DNA of 64,000 nt from contig ML664159.1 of NCBI GenBank assembly GCA_007570785.1, positions 1,077,814 to 1,141,813 on the forward strand, read 5' to 3'. Source of the DNA: Antilocapra americana (taxonomy: Eukaryota; Chordata; Mammalia; Artiodactyla; Antilocapridae). The notes below the pieces were generated by a model, which was not told where the DNA came from, made no database searches, and saw only the letters and a list, made by a program, of their open reading frames with translations. Position numbers and translations under genes: made by a program. This document shows, in pieces, positions 10,540 through 23,640 of the stretch; position 1 is the stretch's first letter; every line of letters begins with the position of its first letter.

Positions 10540-13250
10540 TGTTATTAGTGTCAAGGTTATATTAATCTCATAAAATGAATTAAGAAATATTGTTCCTTAT
10601 TTTATTTGCTAGGAAAGTTTGTATGAGAATGGAATTGCCCACCAATAAGGAAGAATTTGCCTTAAAAAATGTCTAGGCCTATTTCTTTTTTCTTTATGGG
10701 AAGATTCCTAACTGTTAAACTTAATGATTATAAGATTATTTAGGTTCTCTATTTATTCTTGAAAAAGTTTTTTGTAATTTGTATTGTCTTAGGAATCTGT
10801 TCATTTTACCTAATTTCTTAAATGTATTGGATATAATAGCATATAACATTATCATTGTCTTTTAATTTCTGTTTTATTTTTTGTTTTTTCTTTTATTCAA
10901 GCCATGCAAGTTCCAATTGTAACCTTGACTCATCCATCTGTTTTAGACTTGCCAGTTTTATTTGTCTTTTCAAAGATCCAACTTTGGATTTGTTGCTGGC
11001 TTCTATTATATTTCATGAATTTATTATTCTAAGGTAATTATTTCTTTCCTTTCATTTTGTTAGAATGTTTCCTATTGTTCTTTTCTTAACTTTTTAACTT
11101 GAATGCTTACCTCATGAAGTTTCAACATGTTTCTTTTTAAATTGAAAACATTTAAGACTGTAAATCTCCCTCTAGATAAGTCAATTGATAGGCAGTATTT
11201 TCATTGCCATCCAGTTTTGTTTTGTTTTTTAACTTTAATCTTTGTTTTTTAACTTTAATTTATTTAAAAACAATTCAGTTCAGTAAAATATAAAAATCCA
11301 CAGTTCTTAAAAGCAGAAACTTACAACCTAGCAGGTAGATAAGAGCTCTGAAGATTTGTATAGGGCAAGAGATTTTATAGATACAAGGAAGGAGGAATAC
11401 GGAAGTTATACTAGACAAAAGGAAAATAATAAAGACAGATTAGTTATTGCAAGATTATTTTCCTTTGGCAGGAGTCCACCAGGCAGATTAGCTAACTAGT
11501 GCTGATCAGGCAATCCTGACTGACTAGTTTAAAATTCCATTTCTGGAATAGCCTAAACTATAATTAAGTTCAGTTGCAGTTTAAAGTGTTGTGGGGATTA
11601 ACATAGGCTACACACCATTTGGAACCTGTATTCTTATCTTTAACACATGTAAAAGTGTTTGTGTGCATCATTTAACAATTTCTAAGTGTTCATGTGGTTT
11701 TGATTTAGCTTTCTTTAGTTGTGTTACGTTCCAAGAGTATGTTATTTATAATGAAAAGTCTTTGAAATTCATTGGCACTTGTTTAATGGCTTGATATGTA
11801 ATCAATGTTTATAAATATTCAATGGGTGCTTAAAAAATGTGTTTTCTCCAGTTCAATATATTTCCATTAAGCAAGCTTTTAATATTGTTATTTAGATCTT
11901 TTGTATCATTACTGCTATGTATACATGATTTGTCAAATATCATGAACAATGTATTAAAATCACCCATTATCATGGTGAATTATCATTTTCCTCTTGGAAT
12001 TCTGCTGGTTTTTTGTACAGTACATATTTAAACTTTATAGTACTGTTTAGAATTGTATCACCCTGCTGAACTAATTACTATCTTTTTTTGGTAAATGCTC
12101 TCTTTTGGTTAACATTTGTTTGAATCTTTTTTTAACATCATTTTGCTTTCAACCATTCTATATTATTAGATTACATGTGTGTCTCTTGAGCTTCCCTGGT
12201 GATTGAGACAGCAAAGAATCTGCCTGCAATGTGGGAAACCCAGGTTCGATCCCTGGATCGGGAAGACCCCCTGAAGAAGGGAATGGCAACCTGCTCCAGT
12301 ATTCTTGCCTGGAGAATCCCATGGACAGAGGAGCCTGCAGGCTACAGTCCATGGGGTCACAAAGAGTTGGACATGACTGAAACAACTTAGCATGCACGTG
12401 TCTCTTAAACAGAAGATAGTTGGCTTTTATTTGTTGTATTACAGTCTTTGTCCTATAATTGGAAAATTGGATCCATTCATATTTATTATAATTAATATAT
12501 TCTTTTCCATCTGAACCAACAGGGAAACCCATAATTAACATATTTGAATTAATTTCTACAATTTTATTTCTAGAATTTTATTTTTTCTCTTTCCTTATCA
12601 TTAGATTGCCTTTAATTTAATTCTAGTTATTTTCCTTATGTAAAATTTGACCTTATACGCTTTATGTTTTTTTTTTTTTTGTTAACTAGTAATTTTTACA
12701 TGTATAATTAATTTAAAAAGGTCTAAAATTAGTATCATTATCCTCATTTCCAACAACCTAAGTAAATGCTTTAGGCTGTTTTGAACTCTATTTAATACTT
12801 TCCTGAGTTACATATCACCATTGCCTAGTATTTTAGTTGATCTTTTTTATTCCCATACATTTTTTTAAATCAGTGTTTCCTTAGATTTACCTATATTGTT
12901 ACTATTTTCTTTGCTTACTATTTCTTCTTGCATATAAGATCTCATATCTAGTATTATTTTGTTTCACAAATTCATTCTCAGCAAATTCCTTTAGTGAGAG
13001 TTAGGTAGTGATAATTCTCTCAATTTTTGTTTGGCATAGTCTAGCTGGGACCACTTTACTATGAATTTTTAACTTGGGAATTTTCAGGCTGCACAATTAG
13101 TATAAATCTCAGCCCTATATCCATCTGAGGTCTGGTCTGATCATGAATTTTCACTGGAAGCTTTTTGCTATAAATTTACTTACATGAAGTGGAGGCTTAA
13201 AAAACAATATGTTTATGTATTTATGTTTAGGGAGTAGGAAAGAGCGAAAG
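10540..13250 (-). mobile_element. Old L1 ORF2 remnant, antisense, with internal insertions
   Basis: Many phrases match the antisense of L1 ORF2: the 'ccaactttggatttgttgct' region near 10978, the 'gtaaatctccctcta' region near 11160, and the region around 11840-12160. The match is interrupted by an unidentified insert at about 11215-11585 and by a SINE at 12188-12397. No frame remains, and the copy is old and dead. Boundaries are approximate. Confidence 0.6.
12188..12397 (+). mobile_element. Bov-tA SINE inserted in old L1
   Basis: A complete SINE runs from GCTTCCCTGG to ACTTAGCATG. The flanks carry a near-perfect short duplication (gtgtctctt at about 12179-12187 and again at about 12399-12407), consistent with a target-site duplication. 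Confidence 0.88.
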
Positions 13251-13741
13251 TGAGATTTGAGTTTTTTTCTAGTTCACCTTTTCACTGCAGATGTTCCTTT
13301 TTAGTCACCCTGACTTTATGTAGGAATCTGACCTGGCTTTCGCCTTGTTCTGGACTAGGTTTTGTAAGGAGTCACACATTTTGTTAAATTTGAAACTCTA
13401 GATCACCTAGGTTTGATAAGACCTCCTGAGATAGGTAAATGTCACCAGGGCGGCACCACTTTCATCACTCACTGGATTCCTAGCTTTTGGCTTTTCAGAT
13501 TTTCCTTCCCTTTCTTGCTAGCTCAATGGTGCACTTAAAGGGCCTTTAAAAAATACTTTATCAAGAACTTGTAAGTATTGCATACAAGGACAGCTTTGAA
13601 GGATCTACTCTGCATCCTTCTAGAACTTGCGTTCCCCTCTTAATAACTTATGCATCGCAGCCAGGAGGACTCCTTTGTTACCAAAAGGCTACTCGTTCCA
13701 GGACCTGAGAGTGGGCTCTTATCTACCACTCAGAAATGAAT

Positions 13742-14160
13742 TGTCTGAGGAGAAACACATGCTAACAAAGCAGAATTTTTATTGGGAATAGGCACTAGGT
13801 GGAGAGCAGGAGAGTAAGGGAACTCAGAACTGTGCTGTCATGAGGCTTGCAGTCTTAGGTTTATGGTGATGGGGCTTTCTTTCTGGGTTGCCTCTGGCCG
13901 ATCATTTTGCCCCTGCAAAATGATTCAAGACCCTTCCTGGCAGTGCACTCATCTGTTAATTAATGTGGTTTCCAGCACAAGGGTTTCTGGAAGGTTTGCA
14001 GAATATATTATGGGCTGGCATCCTGTCCTTCCTTTTGTCCCCTCCCAACTTCTCCCAGTTAGTCTTGCAAGACATATCAGGGGATGATGTCTCCCACCTC
14101 TTTTGACCCCTCCTAAATTCTCCCCATTAGTTTTTAGCAGCAGTATTGTGTTCCTTATTA
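13742..14160 (-). mobile_element. Probable endogenous-retrovirus LTR fragment, antisense
   Basis: The block reads as an LTR on the minus strand. An AATAAA lies on that strand at about 13777-13783, followed by a short downstream segment. The CT-rich body (lines around 14034-14130) repeats the phrase 'cccctcc.aa.ttctccc' twice, as in ruminant LTRs. No internal retroviral genes are present. Ends and class are uncertain. Confidence 0.45.
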
Positions 14161-16159
14161 TGACCTTCTGTTGTGCAACAACTTATGCCTGGCCAACAGT
14201 TCCCTAACATTTTCTCCTCCATCTCTATAACTCACTAAACTACCTGACTTTGAAAAACCTCTACAAACCTCGGTTTTTTGAGTTTCCTTATCTAGGGACT
14301 CTTTATTAGATCTATTATAAAAGAAATCTTTCCAGTTTACATAACCTCTTTCTAGGAAGAGATTTGGCATTTTTGATAAAACCCTTAAATTTCTGGGGAG
14401 CTTTAATGAGATTAAGATTTCTTGTAGGAAACACACACTTGACCAACAGCCAGAAGTCTCATTCTAAAAATAACTTTGCACTTTTTTCTGTTAACTGTAT
14501 ATTCTATATCCAGTCTTTTTCTCTATGAAACAAACTTATCAAAAGTGAATCTTTGAATTGAATTCCTGCAGTTTTTTTTAATTGCAATTGAATAGACCTA
14601 AATCTATGACATATGCTCTGTTAAGAATAGTCTGAAAAGCTTTCATTAAAAAATCTTAATTTTTAAGAAAATTTAAATTAATTACCTTTGCTTTTGTGTT
14701 TCAACTCTTAAGTTTAGAGGCACTATAAACAAAACAGACCATCTTTGTTTCTACCAGAAATAAGATATTCCTGAACTGCAAGGATAAATATTGGATAAAT
14801 ATTGGATAAATATTTATTTATCCAATTTATTTCAGATAAATATTGGATAAATATTCAATATCCAATAAATATTGGATAAATATTCCTTCCAAAGGAAAAT
14901 TTTCTTTTTAAAAATTTTCTGCAAATTTGAAAACAGAACCTAGCTTGAAAAATTCAAATAGAAATGTTAAGACCAGGACTGAGTCTTACATTTCCTGTTG
15001 ATATGCAAACTTGGTGATTATTCTGGCCAAGGTATTCCCCCCTCTACAACCAACTTTCACCACATATTAATCAGAAGAAATGTATTAAACTTTTAATGTA
15101 CATGGCTTCTTATGAAGAAACTGAGGACTGACTACATTAAAAAAAAAAGACGTTTCTAGCTCATTTAAATTTATTGTTAATTATATATGGCTGAAATAAC
15201 ATTCTAATGATTTAGCTGAAAAGTAATAAAAATTAAGAACTGGAGTGTTAGAAAATCTAGATTTCTCACAGATTGAGTAAATCACCTTTCTATGCTTCAA
15301 TCTTTCCTGTAAAGTGAGGATAAGAGTAACCCTTATTTGAATCAAAATGAACTGGGTTCAAATTCCTGAGCTGAGCTCCTTATGCTTATTTGTGGGATAA
15401 TTACATTCATATTGTAATATTGTAAGGATTAAGTAGTGTCTGTACCATGCATCAAGAAAGAGTAGAGAACAGAGGCTTGAGGAGAGTACTTTTGATTTTG
15501 CTATATAATCTAATATAATGATTGTTCTTTCTCTTAATGTCTCTCCATTGTATCCCATTTACCCTTTCATTAGCAGGTATCACTTTTTCTCTTAGCTTTT
15601 CAGCTTTCTTTGTTATGAAAAAGATTCAAAATTTGTCAATGCAAAGGGAATTCTCTCAAGCACTGAGTCATTGTGATGTTAAAAACAGTAAGGGCAAATT
15701 CAGGAAAACTCAGCCTGTATTCCAGTATGAATGCCCCAGAATGTGTCATGTGTGTATATGTGTTTATACATGTTGACAAACATATAAGGAAAAAGATCCA
15801 TGTTAAAACTACCTATATACTTGGCATTGATTAACTGAACCAAAAATTATTGAAGCAAAAAAAAAAAACACCAAAAAAAAAAAAATTAGAAGAGGTTTAG
15901 TTCTAAACTAAACTGTTTTTGGTGCCCTTGAAAAGGAATCCAGTGTCTTATATGAAAATGGTGTGTTGCTTGACTGCATTAAAATGATGAGGGTCCAGCA
16001 GACAGATTATAGCTAATTTTAATAGGTAGAGCAGACACACTTTTGAGTTTCTTTTTCTCTGACGTTCTCACTCCCCATTCCAGCCCCCCAGGTATGCACA
16101 TTACAAGATTCCCTAGAGTCAGAAGATGGAAGTGGAGAGTTTCAGTCCAGAATGTAGCT
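14161..16159. other. Intergenic; minisatellite and A-rich tracts only
   Basis: Apart from the minisatellite listed separately, a decayed MIR-like piece at about 15275-15345 and A-rich runs at 15857-15887, I see no gene or mobile element in this 2 kb. Confidence 0.45.
14782..14886. repeat. AT-rich minisatellite, 11-bp unit, partly palindromic
   Basis: The unit ggataaatatt occurs in tandem at 14782-14815, then again near 14835-14856 and 14872-14886. Reverse-complement copies (atttatccaat, aatatccaat) lie between them, so the array can fold back on itself. Confidence 0.85.
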
Positions 16160-16350
16160 CTGGACATCCCCAAGAAAAAGAAAGGAAAGGAAGAAAGAGA
16201 CGAGAAGGTAAGCAAAGAGGAAGGGGGTGGGGGGAAGGAGCAGAAGGAGAGAAGGAATAAAGGGAGCGAGGGGTTGCAAGAAAAAATGAAAGAAAACACA
16301 TAAATGAAGGAGAGAAAGAAGATAAAGAAAAAATGAGAAAGGAAGGAAGC
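16160..16350. repeat. GA-rich (purine) tract upstream of the MME CpG island
   Basis: Nearly pure purine sequence of GAAA/GGAA words on the + strand. It makes long artefactual open frames on both strands, including a 101-134-codon Ser/Leu/Phe-rich frame on the minus strand. It lies about 400 bp upstream of the candidate first exons. Confidence 0.75.
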
Positions 16351-16734
16351 TTCGCCGATGGGAGCGAGAAAAAGGGAAAGAGTGTGAGGAAGAGAATTGT
16401 TTTTGTGTCAGGTCCATTAGGAAGAGAAACAGAACCTTCATCAGCACAACAGAATCTCAGAGAGGCAATGTATTGTTTTCTCGAAAGCCCAGAAGCTAAG
16501 CAATTCCAAGAATGTTTGGCCAAGACCTTTGGAGAAGGGTGAGATGGGGGACGGGTAGGGAGGACTTTCCCATACCCCTAGCCCCCAGCCCGGGCCCCAT
16601 CGCAGGATGTGACAGGATTTGGGAGACCTAGAGGAAACCTTCAGGTCACTCAGGGAACTGCTCCTCTCGCTGGTCCTGCGGTAGCGAGACGGGGTGGGGG
16701 GTTGGGAGTGAGAGCGCCCAGACGCGCGGGGCGC

Positions 16735-16819
16735 GGAGATGTGCACGTGGAGAAGCTGGACCCAGCGCAGGCGGGAGCAGCCGCCCAACTCCCGGCCCGG
16801 GATCTGCTGAGAGGCCACG
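16735..16819 (+). other. MME: Candidate MME non-coding first exon A (5' UTR)
   Basis: GC-rich sequence ends in a consensus donor (CACG|GTGAGT) at 16819/16820. The wording just before the donor resembles my recollection of a human MME 5' UTR exon. The transcription start is not visible, so the left edge is only a guess. There is no ATG that would open the MME frame. It would splice to the acceptor at 21408. Confidence 0.55.
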
Positions 16820-17040
16820 GTGAGTCTCTCCGGGTGCGGGTCTAGAGATGCCCCGGTTCCTCGTCGCCCCCTGGGCCCTGGCCGAGGCGGGCCCGGAACC
16901 TCCCCGGAGTCCGCCTGGGCTCCACGCTGCCACCCGCTGCCGGGAGCCCGCGCTGCTCCGGGCGCGCCTGGGCGGACGCACCTACCCACCCGCGCTCTGC
17001 CGGCTCCCCGCCGCCCGCCGGCCCCGGGCGCTCATTGGTC

Positions 17041-17087
17041 GGGGATGTGTCTGCTCAGCAGCCGCCAACTTCCCCCGAATCCCACGG
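17041..17087 (+). other. MME: Candidate MME non-coding first exon B (5' UTR)
   Basis: A second perfect donor (CACGG|GTGAGT) lies at 17087/17088, downstream of an inverted CCAAT box at 17034-17039. The spacing suggests that transcription would start shortly before or within this segment. It probably corresponds to the type 2 5' UTR of human MME. The left edge is not defined by the sequence. Confidence 0.55.
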
Positions 17088-18252
17088 GTGAGTCCCGGGA
17101 GAGCGAGCTGGCGCCTGGGAACTGAGGGAGATGGGTCCAAAGGGCGTGAGGTCTCCCCTGGGGCGGTGGGAGCTGTTGGGAAGGGAGCTGGAGGGCAGAG
17201 CTGGCCGCGGGGCGCGGCTGCCCGGGAGGTGCACGGAACCCGGTCGACGCCTCAGGTCCGGCGCGACCCAGCGGGCGAGGGAGGCGTGCCCTGGGAAAAG
17301 CCGAAACTGAGACTTAAAAGAGGGACCAGGGCAGAGAGGGTAACCTGGAGGGGGGCTCAGCAAGTGACGTGAGGTCGACTCTTCAGGTTCATTTCCATAG
17401 CTTTCCTGCAGCCTCTTCCTCGGAGAGTTAGGTCTGGTTACTGAGTTCAGCGGTACCAGGTTGCAGCGGGGCTGATTTGGGGACGAATTTGCCATTTCGC
17501 TGGACAGACACAGTGTTTTTGTATATTTTAAGTAAGGTTTGTTTTCATTTTGGTTTCTGTCAGATTTTCTACCCTTTTGTAGCTCACTTTTCTATTTTTA
17601 CTTTCCCTAACCTGAAGATCTTTTTATTATCCCACCTCTTCATCTTGCTTTGAACCTTAATTTCCTCTTACATAATTTATGCTGATAGAGTGCTTAAATC
17701 TCTCCAGGGTTGGTTGGTGGGAGTGGGGTGGGTAGTTCTTTAGCAGATGAAAGTTTCCTTAATCGGTCTCAACCAGTTTGTATTCTCCAAACAAAAGGGT
17801 AATTGCAACCGAACTGTTCTCTTTAGCCGCTTGATCAAGCCTACTCCTCCCCCATATACGATGCAAATAGTAATTTTATTAAACTGAAAAGTAGTACCTT
17901 GACTTGCAGTGTCAGCATTTGGAAGTTGCGAATCCGCAAATCGGCTCTGAAGGTATCTACCTTGCATTATTGCTGGGTTTCGGCACTTACAGAAATATTG
18001 CCCCTCAGTTTCTTGCGCTCCATGCTGTGTCTTTTGTTGCATAGTTGCTACACTGAATATGGGAGTACCGTGGTTGGGACTTTGTGTTCAGAACTCCGTA
18101 TTATTATTAACAGATCCTGCAAACACCTTCAAGTTAATGTCTGGGGAAACAAGGAGGTGATTTCTCTAGCATATGCGCCTCCTCAGATCTGCAGCTACCT
18201 TCTACTATATGTGCAGCCGTCTAAATATGGGACCTGTTACCATCTTTTTTGA

Positions 18253-18345
18253 ATATAAGTATAGTTGATTTATACTATGTGTCAGTTTCAGGTGTATAGC
18301 ATAGTGGCTCAGTATTTTTGTAGATTATACTCCCCTATAGGTGGA
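18253..18345 (-). mobile_element. L1 3' UTR remnant, antisense
   Basis: The phrases 'agtatagttgatttatac' and 'gtcagtttcaggtgtata' are the antisense artiodactyl L1 3' UTR. Confidence 0.65.
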
Positions 18346-20462
18346 ACCTGTTTCTCTTGCTTTCTATGCCTCAGTTTCCATAATACAAACTGTCATTGCA
18401 TAGATTAACCTCAGGGACTAGTAGAAATGTTAATGTAATGTGAAGATGAACAGTGCTTAGATTTATAGACTTCGTTTTAACAAACCAGTTATCCTCTGGA
18501 TTCTTTGATTTGATGATGTGATAAAAGTAATGTGTATGCTCAACTGGTATAAAAATTGCTACTTTATATTGCTTTGAAACTCAGTTTCTACCTAGGCAAA
18601 ATAATCATTTTTTCTTTTGGAGATGTTGTCTGAAGTCTGCAGTTTGTTAGGTCAGATGTTCTATTTCTCTTTTCATGGAAGTGTCTACTTTTTTGCTTGA
18701 ACTTGCCAACACATCTCCAACTGAGGTGAAATGCTTAAAGGATGTAGGTATGTTTTGGCATATCCTGCTTTATATGGGACTACAAGTATCAGCTGTGTAA
18801 TTTTTATATTCTTTTATATAATTGCCTCCTTTACCCCTCTCTAAAATGGGTTGGGTGTGTTTGTATTGGGCATCTAAGTATCTTGAGAGATGGTGGTAAG
18901 TTTCTTCCTGAAATTCAAGATACTGACACTTATTTTCATATAAGAAAATAGTGAATCCATTGGCATTGACTGGAAATGAATGACAAAGTTAATTGGGCAG
19001 TTAAACATGCCTGCCTCATTTTTTGCTTTGGTAAGTGCTGTTGAAAAATGTGTCTTAAGAGCAAAGATTGCAAATTTACTGGGCATTTACAAGGGCAAAT
19101 GGAGAGTTAGAATGTATTTAAAAAATGATATTCTTTTGATGCAGGTAGAAGGACTAAACAGCCTCAGTCACTGCCTTCATTTACCCCTGTAACAATTTCT
19201 GCTGCCTTAGGTGCAGAACCATTAAGAGCTCAATTGCTTCAGTACCCCAATCTCACGGGTAAGGAGGACAAACCTGGGATAAGTACCCCAGAAGACAGAA
19301 AGATACACATGCCTACTAATTTTCCTGTATAGTGGAAGCCTGGGGGCGCCAAAGAGCACCTTTAATTTAACCCCATGGCTGCCCTGGTTCCAGGCCCTAA
19401 GTTTTGCTAGAGAAACTGACTGTTGTTTCTAAGAAAGAACTAAAAAGAGAAGTGGGTCATAATATAGCAGGAGAAGGTTTCTCTAGATTGTCTTTTGAAC
19501 TATTATTAGAGAAGGGACAGAAATACTCAGAAAAGGGAAATACTCAAGTAAATGTGATTAATATTAAGATGTTTTGGAAATCAGTCTTGAATTTATCTGG
19601 GCAAAGTGGGAAAATTATTCTTTTTATTGTTTACCTTTCTGTACAGCATACAAGTGTTCAGTTTGTTTGCACATTTTCTTTCCCCACCTACCTCCCCAGT
19701 TAAAACTCCAAGGGACTACTATCAATGCAATTCCATATCATAACCCAAGAAAGAGGCTGTGAGATGAAGCCAACATGAGTTACATAACCATTAAGACATT
19801 TTAACATTCAGGTACACTACATTCCATTTTCATTGAGTAGACACGGTTTTCATGGTCTAATAAAATATTTTTACTTGATAGTCTGTCCTTGTTTATAGCC
19901 TCATGTAATCAAGGGGACAGCATACTTAAAAATATGTATCCAGAAATTTAAAGTCCAGTTGTGGTTCACTTAGTAATAACTCACTAGGGATATTAAATTC
20001 CTAGTCATCTGCTGGATCACCCAGGCCATCCTTTAAACATAGAATCTTTATCTACTTTATCCTTTGCCTCAGTTTCCACAAAACACATTCTCAGAAAATT
20101 ACAAAGATTTCTAACAGTAAGAACATCTCTGAGCAATCACTTCATCTGGGAACTAAATTATATGCTTAATTTGCATCAGGCTATAAACAGCTAATCTGCT
20201 AGTTTACGACCCTTTTTTCTACAGTCAGCCAGGAAAATTGAAGTTATCTGTTCTAAGCTTTGGTGAATGGCTGATAAAGAGTCACTAGGCCTCTAAAAGA
20301 AACATAATGAAATTTAATACTTAGACTTATATCCCCTTAATTTTACCCCCTAGACTTCTGCAATAAAGTTTAAAGTAGCTATCTTTCTATGATGATTCAA
20401 TTTTATTTCAAAATGTATTTTCTGTAATTGTGTTCTTTGAAATGTATTCATTGTAAATGCAT

Positions 20463-20640
20463 TCTTAGTTGTGTAGCTCTGGGCAAGTTACCTGGCTTTT
20501 CTTTGCCCCACTTTCCTAAGGTATAGAATTGGAATATTAAAATCCACCTCACAAAGATTCAGAGAATTAGCACATGCAAAGCACTAAGAACTATGAATGA
20601 CACAGGGGAAGTACTCAATAAATGTCAGCTAAGTATCTAA
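20463..20640 (+). mobile_element. MIR SINE
   Basis: It shows the conserved MIR order: 'tgggcaagttacctggctt', then a decayed centre, then 'gcaaagcactaagaa' and the end 'ctcaataaatgtcagct'. It is an ancient mammalian tRNA-derived SINE in sense orientation. Confidence 0.8.
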
Positions 20641-21408
20641 GTATCAGCTAAGTATCTGTCAACCTAAGCAAGGTTGAATTTTTTTTTAATCATATATTTT
20701 CCTTCTTTAGTTGCACAAGGAAGCTGTGATTGTAGTTAATATCTCTCATCCCAGGTTGTAAACCATGACTTTTGGTCCAGTGAATGTCCATTTCCAAGAC
20801 AGTCTAACCAGTTAATAGATACTCATGTTAGCAGTTATAATTTTGAACTGTAAAAATAAAAGATTTTTTAAGACTGAAAAAAAAACTACCACAAATGTTT
20901 GTTTATTTTTGTTTTTAATCTGTATTCATATTTCAAATTATTTAGTCAAAACCATAAAGTATTAGACATTGATTTCCAAGCTTGTAAAGGAAGACAGTGG
21001 AACAGGATATAAAATTCACCTCTGATGTTGTCCAAAGTTCAGAAGGGTGAGTTTAAAAATTTCCTTAGTGGTACAGAAGTTACTTGCTTATGAACCACTG
21101 AAGAAATTCTATGTGAGTATTTAAGCAAGTTTCCTCGTCTAATTTTGCTTAGCTCTTTAGTGATATGTCAAAAAACCTAAAAGATTGTAGCCAGGATCTG
21201 TCTAATTTATATGACTATATAATCTTTGCTTTCAGAATCAAAATTTTGACTTTCACCAAAAAAATTTCTATTTCTAATTTATACTGAGTTAGCCTTTTAC
21301 TTTTATTCAGCCACATTAGACATTTAGAAAATTGTGTATAGATCTCTTCATTTTATCTATTTATTTGTTATGACTAGTTTTTAAACATTAAAAAAAAGTT
21401 TTTTGCAG

Positions 21409-22275
<867 letters not shown>

Positions 22276-22311
22276 ATGGTATTTGCAAGTCATCAGAGTG
22301 CATAAAATCAG
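22276..22311 (+). CDS. MME: MME exon 3: 36-nt stalk exon with two cysteines
   Basis: A small exon between TTTTTCTAG and G|GTAAGA completes codon 54 and encodes residues up to Ser65 plus one base of codon 66 (DGICKSSECIKS). Cys57 and Cys62 are the first two extracellular cysteines, which pair within the stalk in neprilysin. Residue 61 is Glu, where human has Asp. The exon is phase 1 at both ends. It lies 0.7 kb after exon 2 and 30.5 kb before exon 4. It is too short for open-frame searches but is certain from frame, splice sites and protein match. Confidence 0.97.
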
Positions 22312-22529
22312 GTAAGAATATGGTTTTAAAATTGAATAGTTTTATAATTAATGTATCACATTTAAAAATCAAATGCTAATATGTGTCTATATTTGTGTAT
22401 ATTTTTATTTATTATAAATTATCACTAATTTACAGTCAAAGAAAATAAAAATACATTTAAGTAGTAGATAGTTAATTTATTCATTCTAAAAAGAAATTCA
22501 CTCATTTGAACCCCAGAGTATATGGTAGG

Positions 22530-23640
22530 GTAGAGATGGAAAACTGTATCTCTAGCTTTATGAAGCTTGCCTTATAATTGGAGAAAGAAAATCAACACAT
22601 TGAAATGGCACACATCATATCATTTAGTTTTAAATTTCTCAATGTAGATCATTAGAGGGCTTAGAATGAAGAAGGAAGTAATGTAATCCTATAAAGCAAA
22701 GTAGAGAAACTGAGATTTGGGAGGGGTCTTAAAGCAAGGCTAGGAAGTGGAAGTGGAGATATAGAAGAGAAAATTCCAAACTAAGAGAAAGGATGGGAAT
22801 AAATCATGTAGAGAAGCAGTGAAAGTATAGACTTGACAGATAAAAGTTACAGAGAGCATTGAAAATTCATGTTTAGCCCTAATTTTGTAGTAGGAGTAGA
22901 AAGGGTATTTTCCTAAACAGATCACTCAATAAGGCAAAAGTTGGAAGGTGATTCTGGGAGTGCTAGGCTAGGTGGACTGAGTGAGAAGCTAGGGAGAGTC
23001 GGCAGGTAGGGGCTGCTTCTGTAACTCAGGTATGAGCTGGGATGAAAAAGCAAAGAGACAATTGGATGGCTCAGTAGCACTGACTTGCTAAGTGAAGGAT
23101 GTGAATAATTTGAACACGACACCAAGTATGAAACCTCAAGGGACTTGGGAGACTGTGGCAGCTTACACAGAAACAACGAAGTTAGGTAAGTTTGTTTTTG
23201 GGGAGGGATGTGATTAATGTGGATTTAAACCTGTTGGGTCTAAGTCAGGGGTCATATCAAAGTGAAGATCAACAGCAAGAAAGTCAAGATGGAGTGGATT
23301 TAGGGTCTGTCAACCAAGAGGTGATAGTTGAAGCCTTGGGAATATTTGAGTTCTTAAAAGGAGAAGTATAAGGTTGAAATTAAGAGGACATCAAGAATTA
23401 GAGTAGAATGAAAAGAAAAATCAGTGAAGGGAACAGAGAAGTATATGATTCTTTTAGAAGTCATATCAATTAGAGTGTGTTGAAAAAAAGAACATTTTGA
23501 CAAAGAGAAGAAAGACGGTAGCAGATATTTGAACACCTTGGATGTAGACATAATATTTATGCCCTTTAGCAAGAGGTTCCAAACTTCCTTTCTAATGTCT
23601 ACATTTCTTCTAAGAAATAACCGGTCACAAGTTTTAAACA
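22530..23640 (-). mobile_element. Decayed L2 LINE remnant, antisense
   Basis: The + strand carries the antisense of the L2 reverse-transcriptase region. The clearest phrase is 'gtgatagttgaagccttggg' at about 23323. Purine-rich decayed wording extends through the block. No frame remains. Confidence 0.55.

Larger units (their letters stand above)
16590..17310 (+). promoter_or_regulatory. MME: CpG island and promoter region of MME
   Basis: This is the only strongly GC-rich, CpG-dense stretch in an otherwise AT-rich window, and it sits 4.1 kb before the MME start codon. It has no obvious TATA box. An inverted CCAAT box (ATTGGT) is at 17034-17039 and a GGGGCGG Sp1-like site at about 17160. Human MME is known to have more than one regulatory region: a TATA-less type 2 promoter with an inverted CCAAT box and Sp1 sites, and a separate type 1 region. 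The two donor-bearing candidate first exons here fit that pattern. That this is the promoter is inferred from position and composition. Confidence 0.8.
17088..21408 (+). other. MME: MME intron 1
   Basis: It runs from the GTGAGT donor at 17088 to the TTTTTTGCAG acceptor at 21407-21408. It contains an antisense L1 3' remnant (18253-18345) and a MIR (20463-20640). The rest, including 18350-20460 and 20641-21400, holds no recognised element or gene. A spliceable alternative would start at the upstream donor (16820). Confidence 0.8.

Noticed and set aside
16203..16212. Donor-like site (gaag|gtaagc) at about 16207
   Set aside because: It could end a further upstream MME first exon, but it sits in the purine tract with no other support.
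16043..16523. Long frames on both strands upstream of the CpG island
   Set aside because: They are products of the purine-rich tract and have Ser/Leu/Phe or Lys/Glu bias, not real proteins.
16848..17372. 174-codon frame across the CpG island and 146- to 182-codon frames on the opposite strand
   Set aside because: GC-rich sequence has few stops. The frames cross the MME donors and have Pro/Arg/Gly-rich composition typical of CpG-island artefacts.
20840..20890. AATAAA-like and poly-A stretch in intron 1 as a polyadenylation site or processed pseudogene tail
   Set aside because: No coding sequence or recognisable retroposon precedes it.
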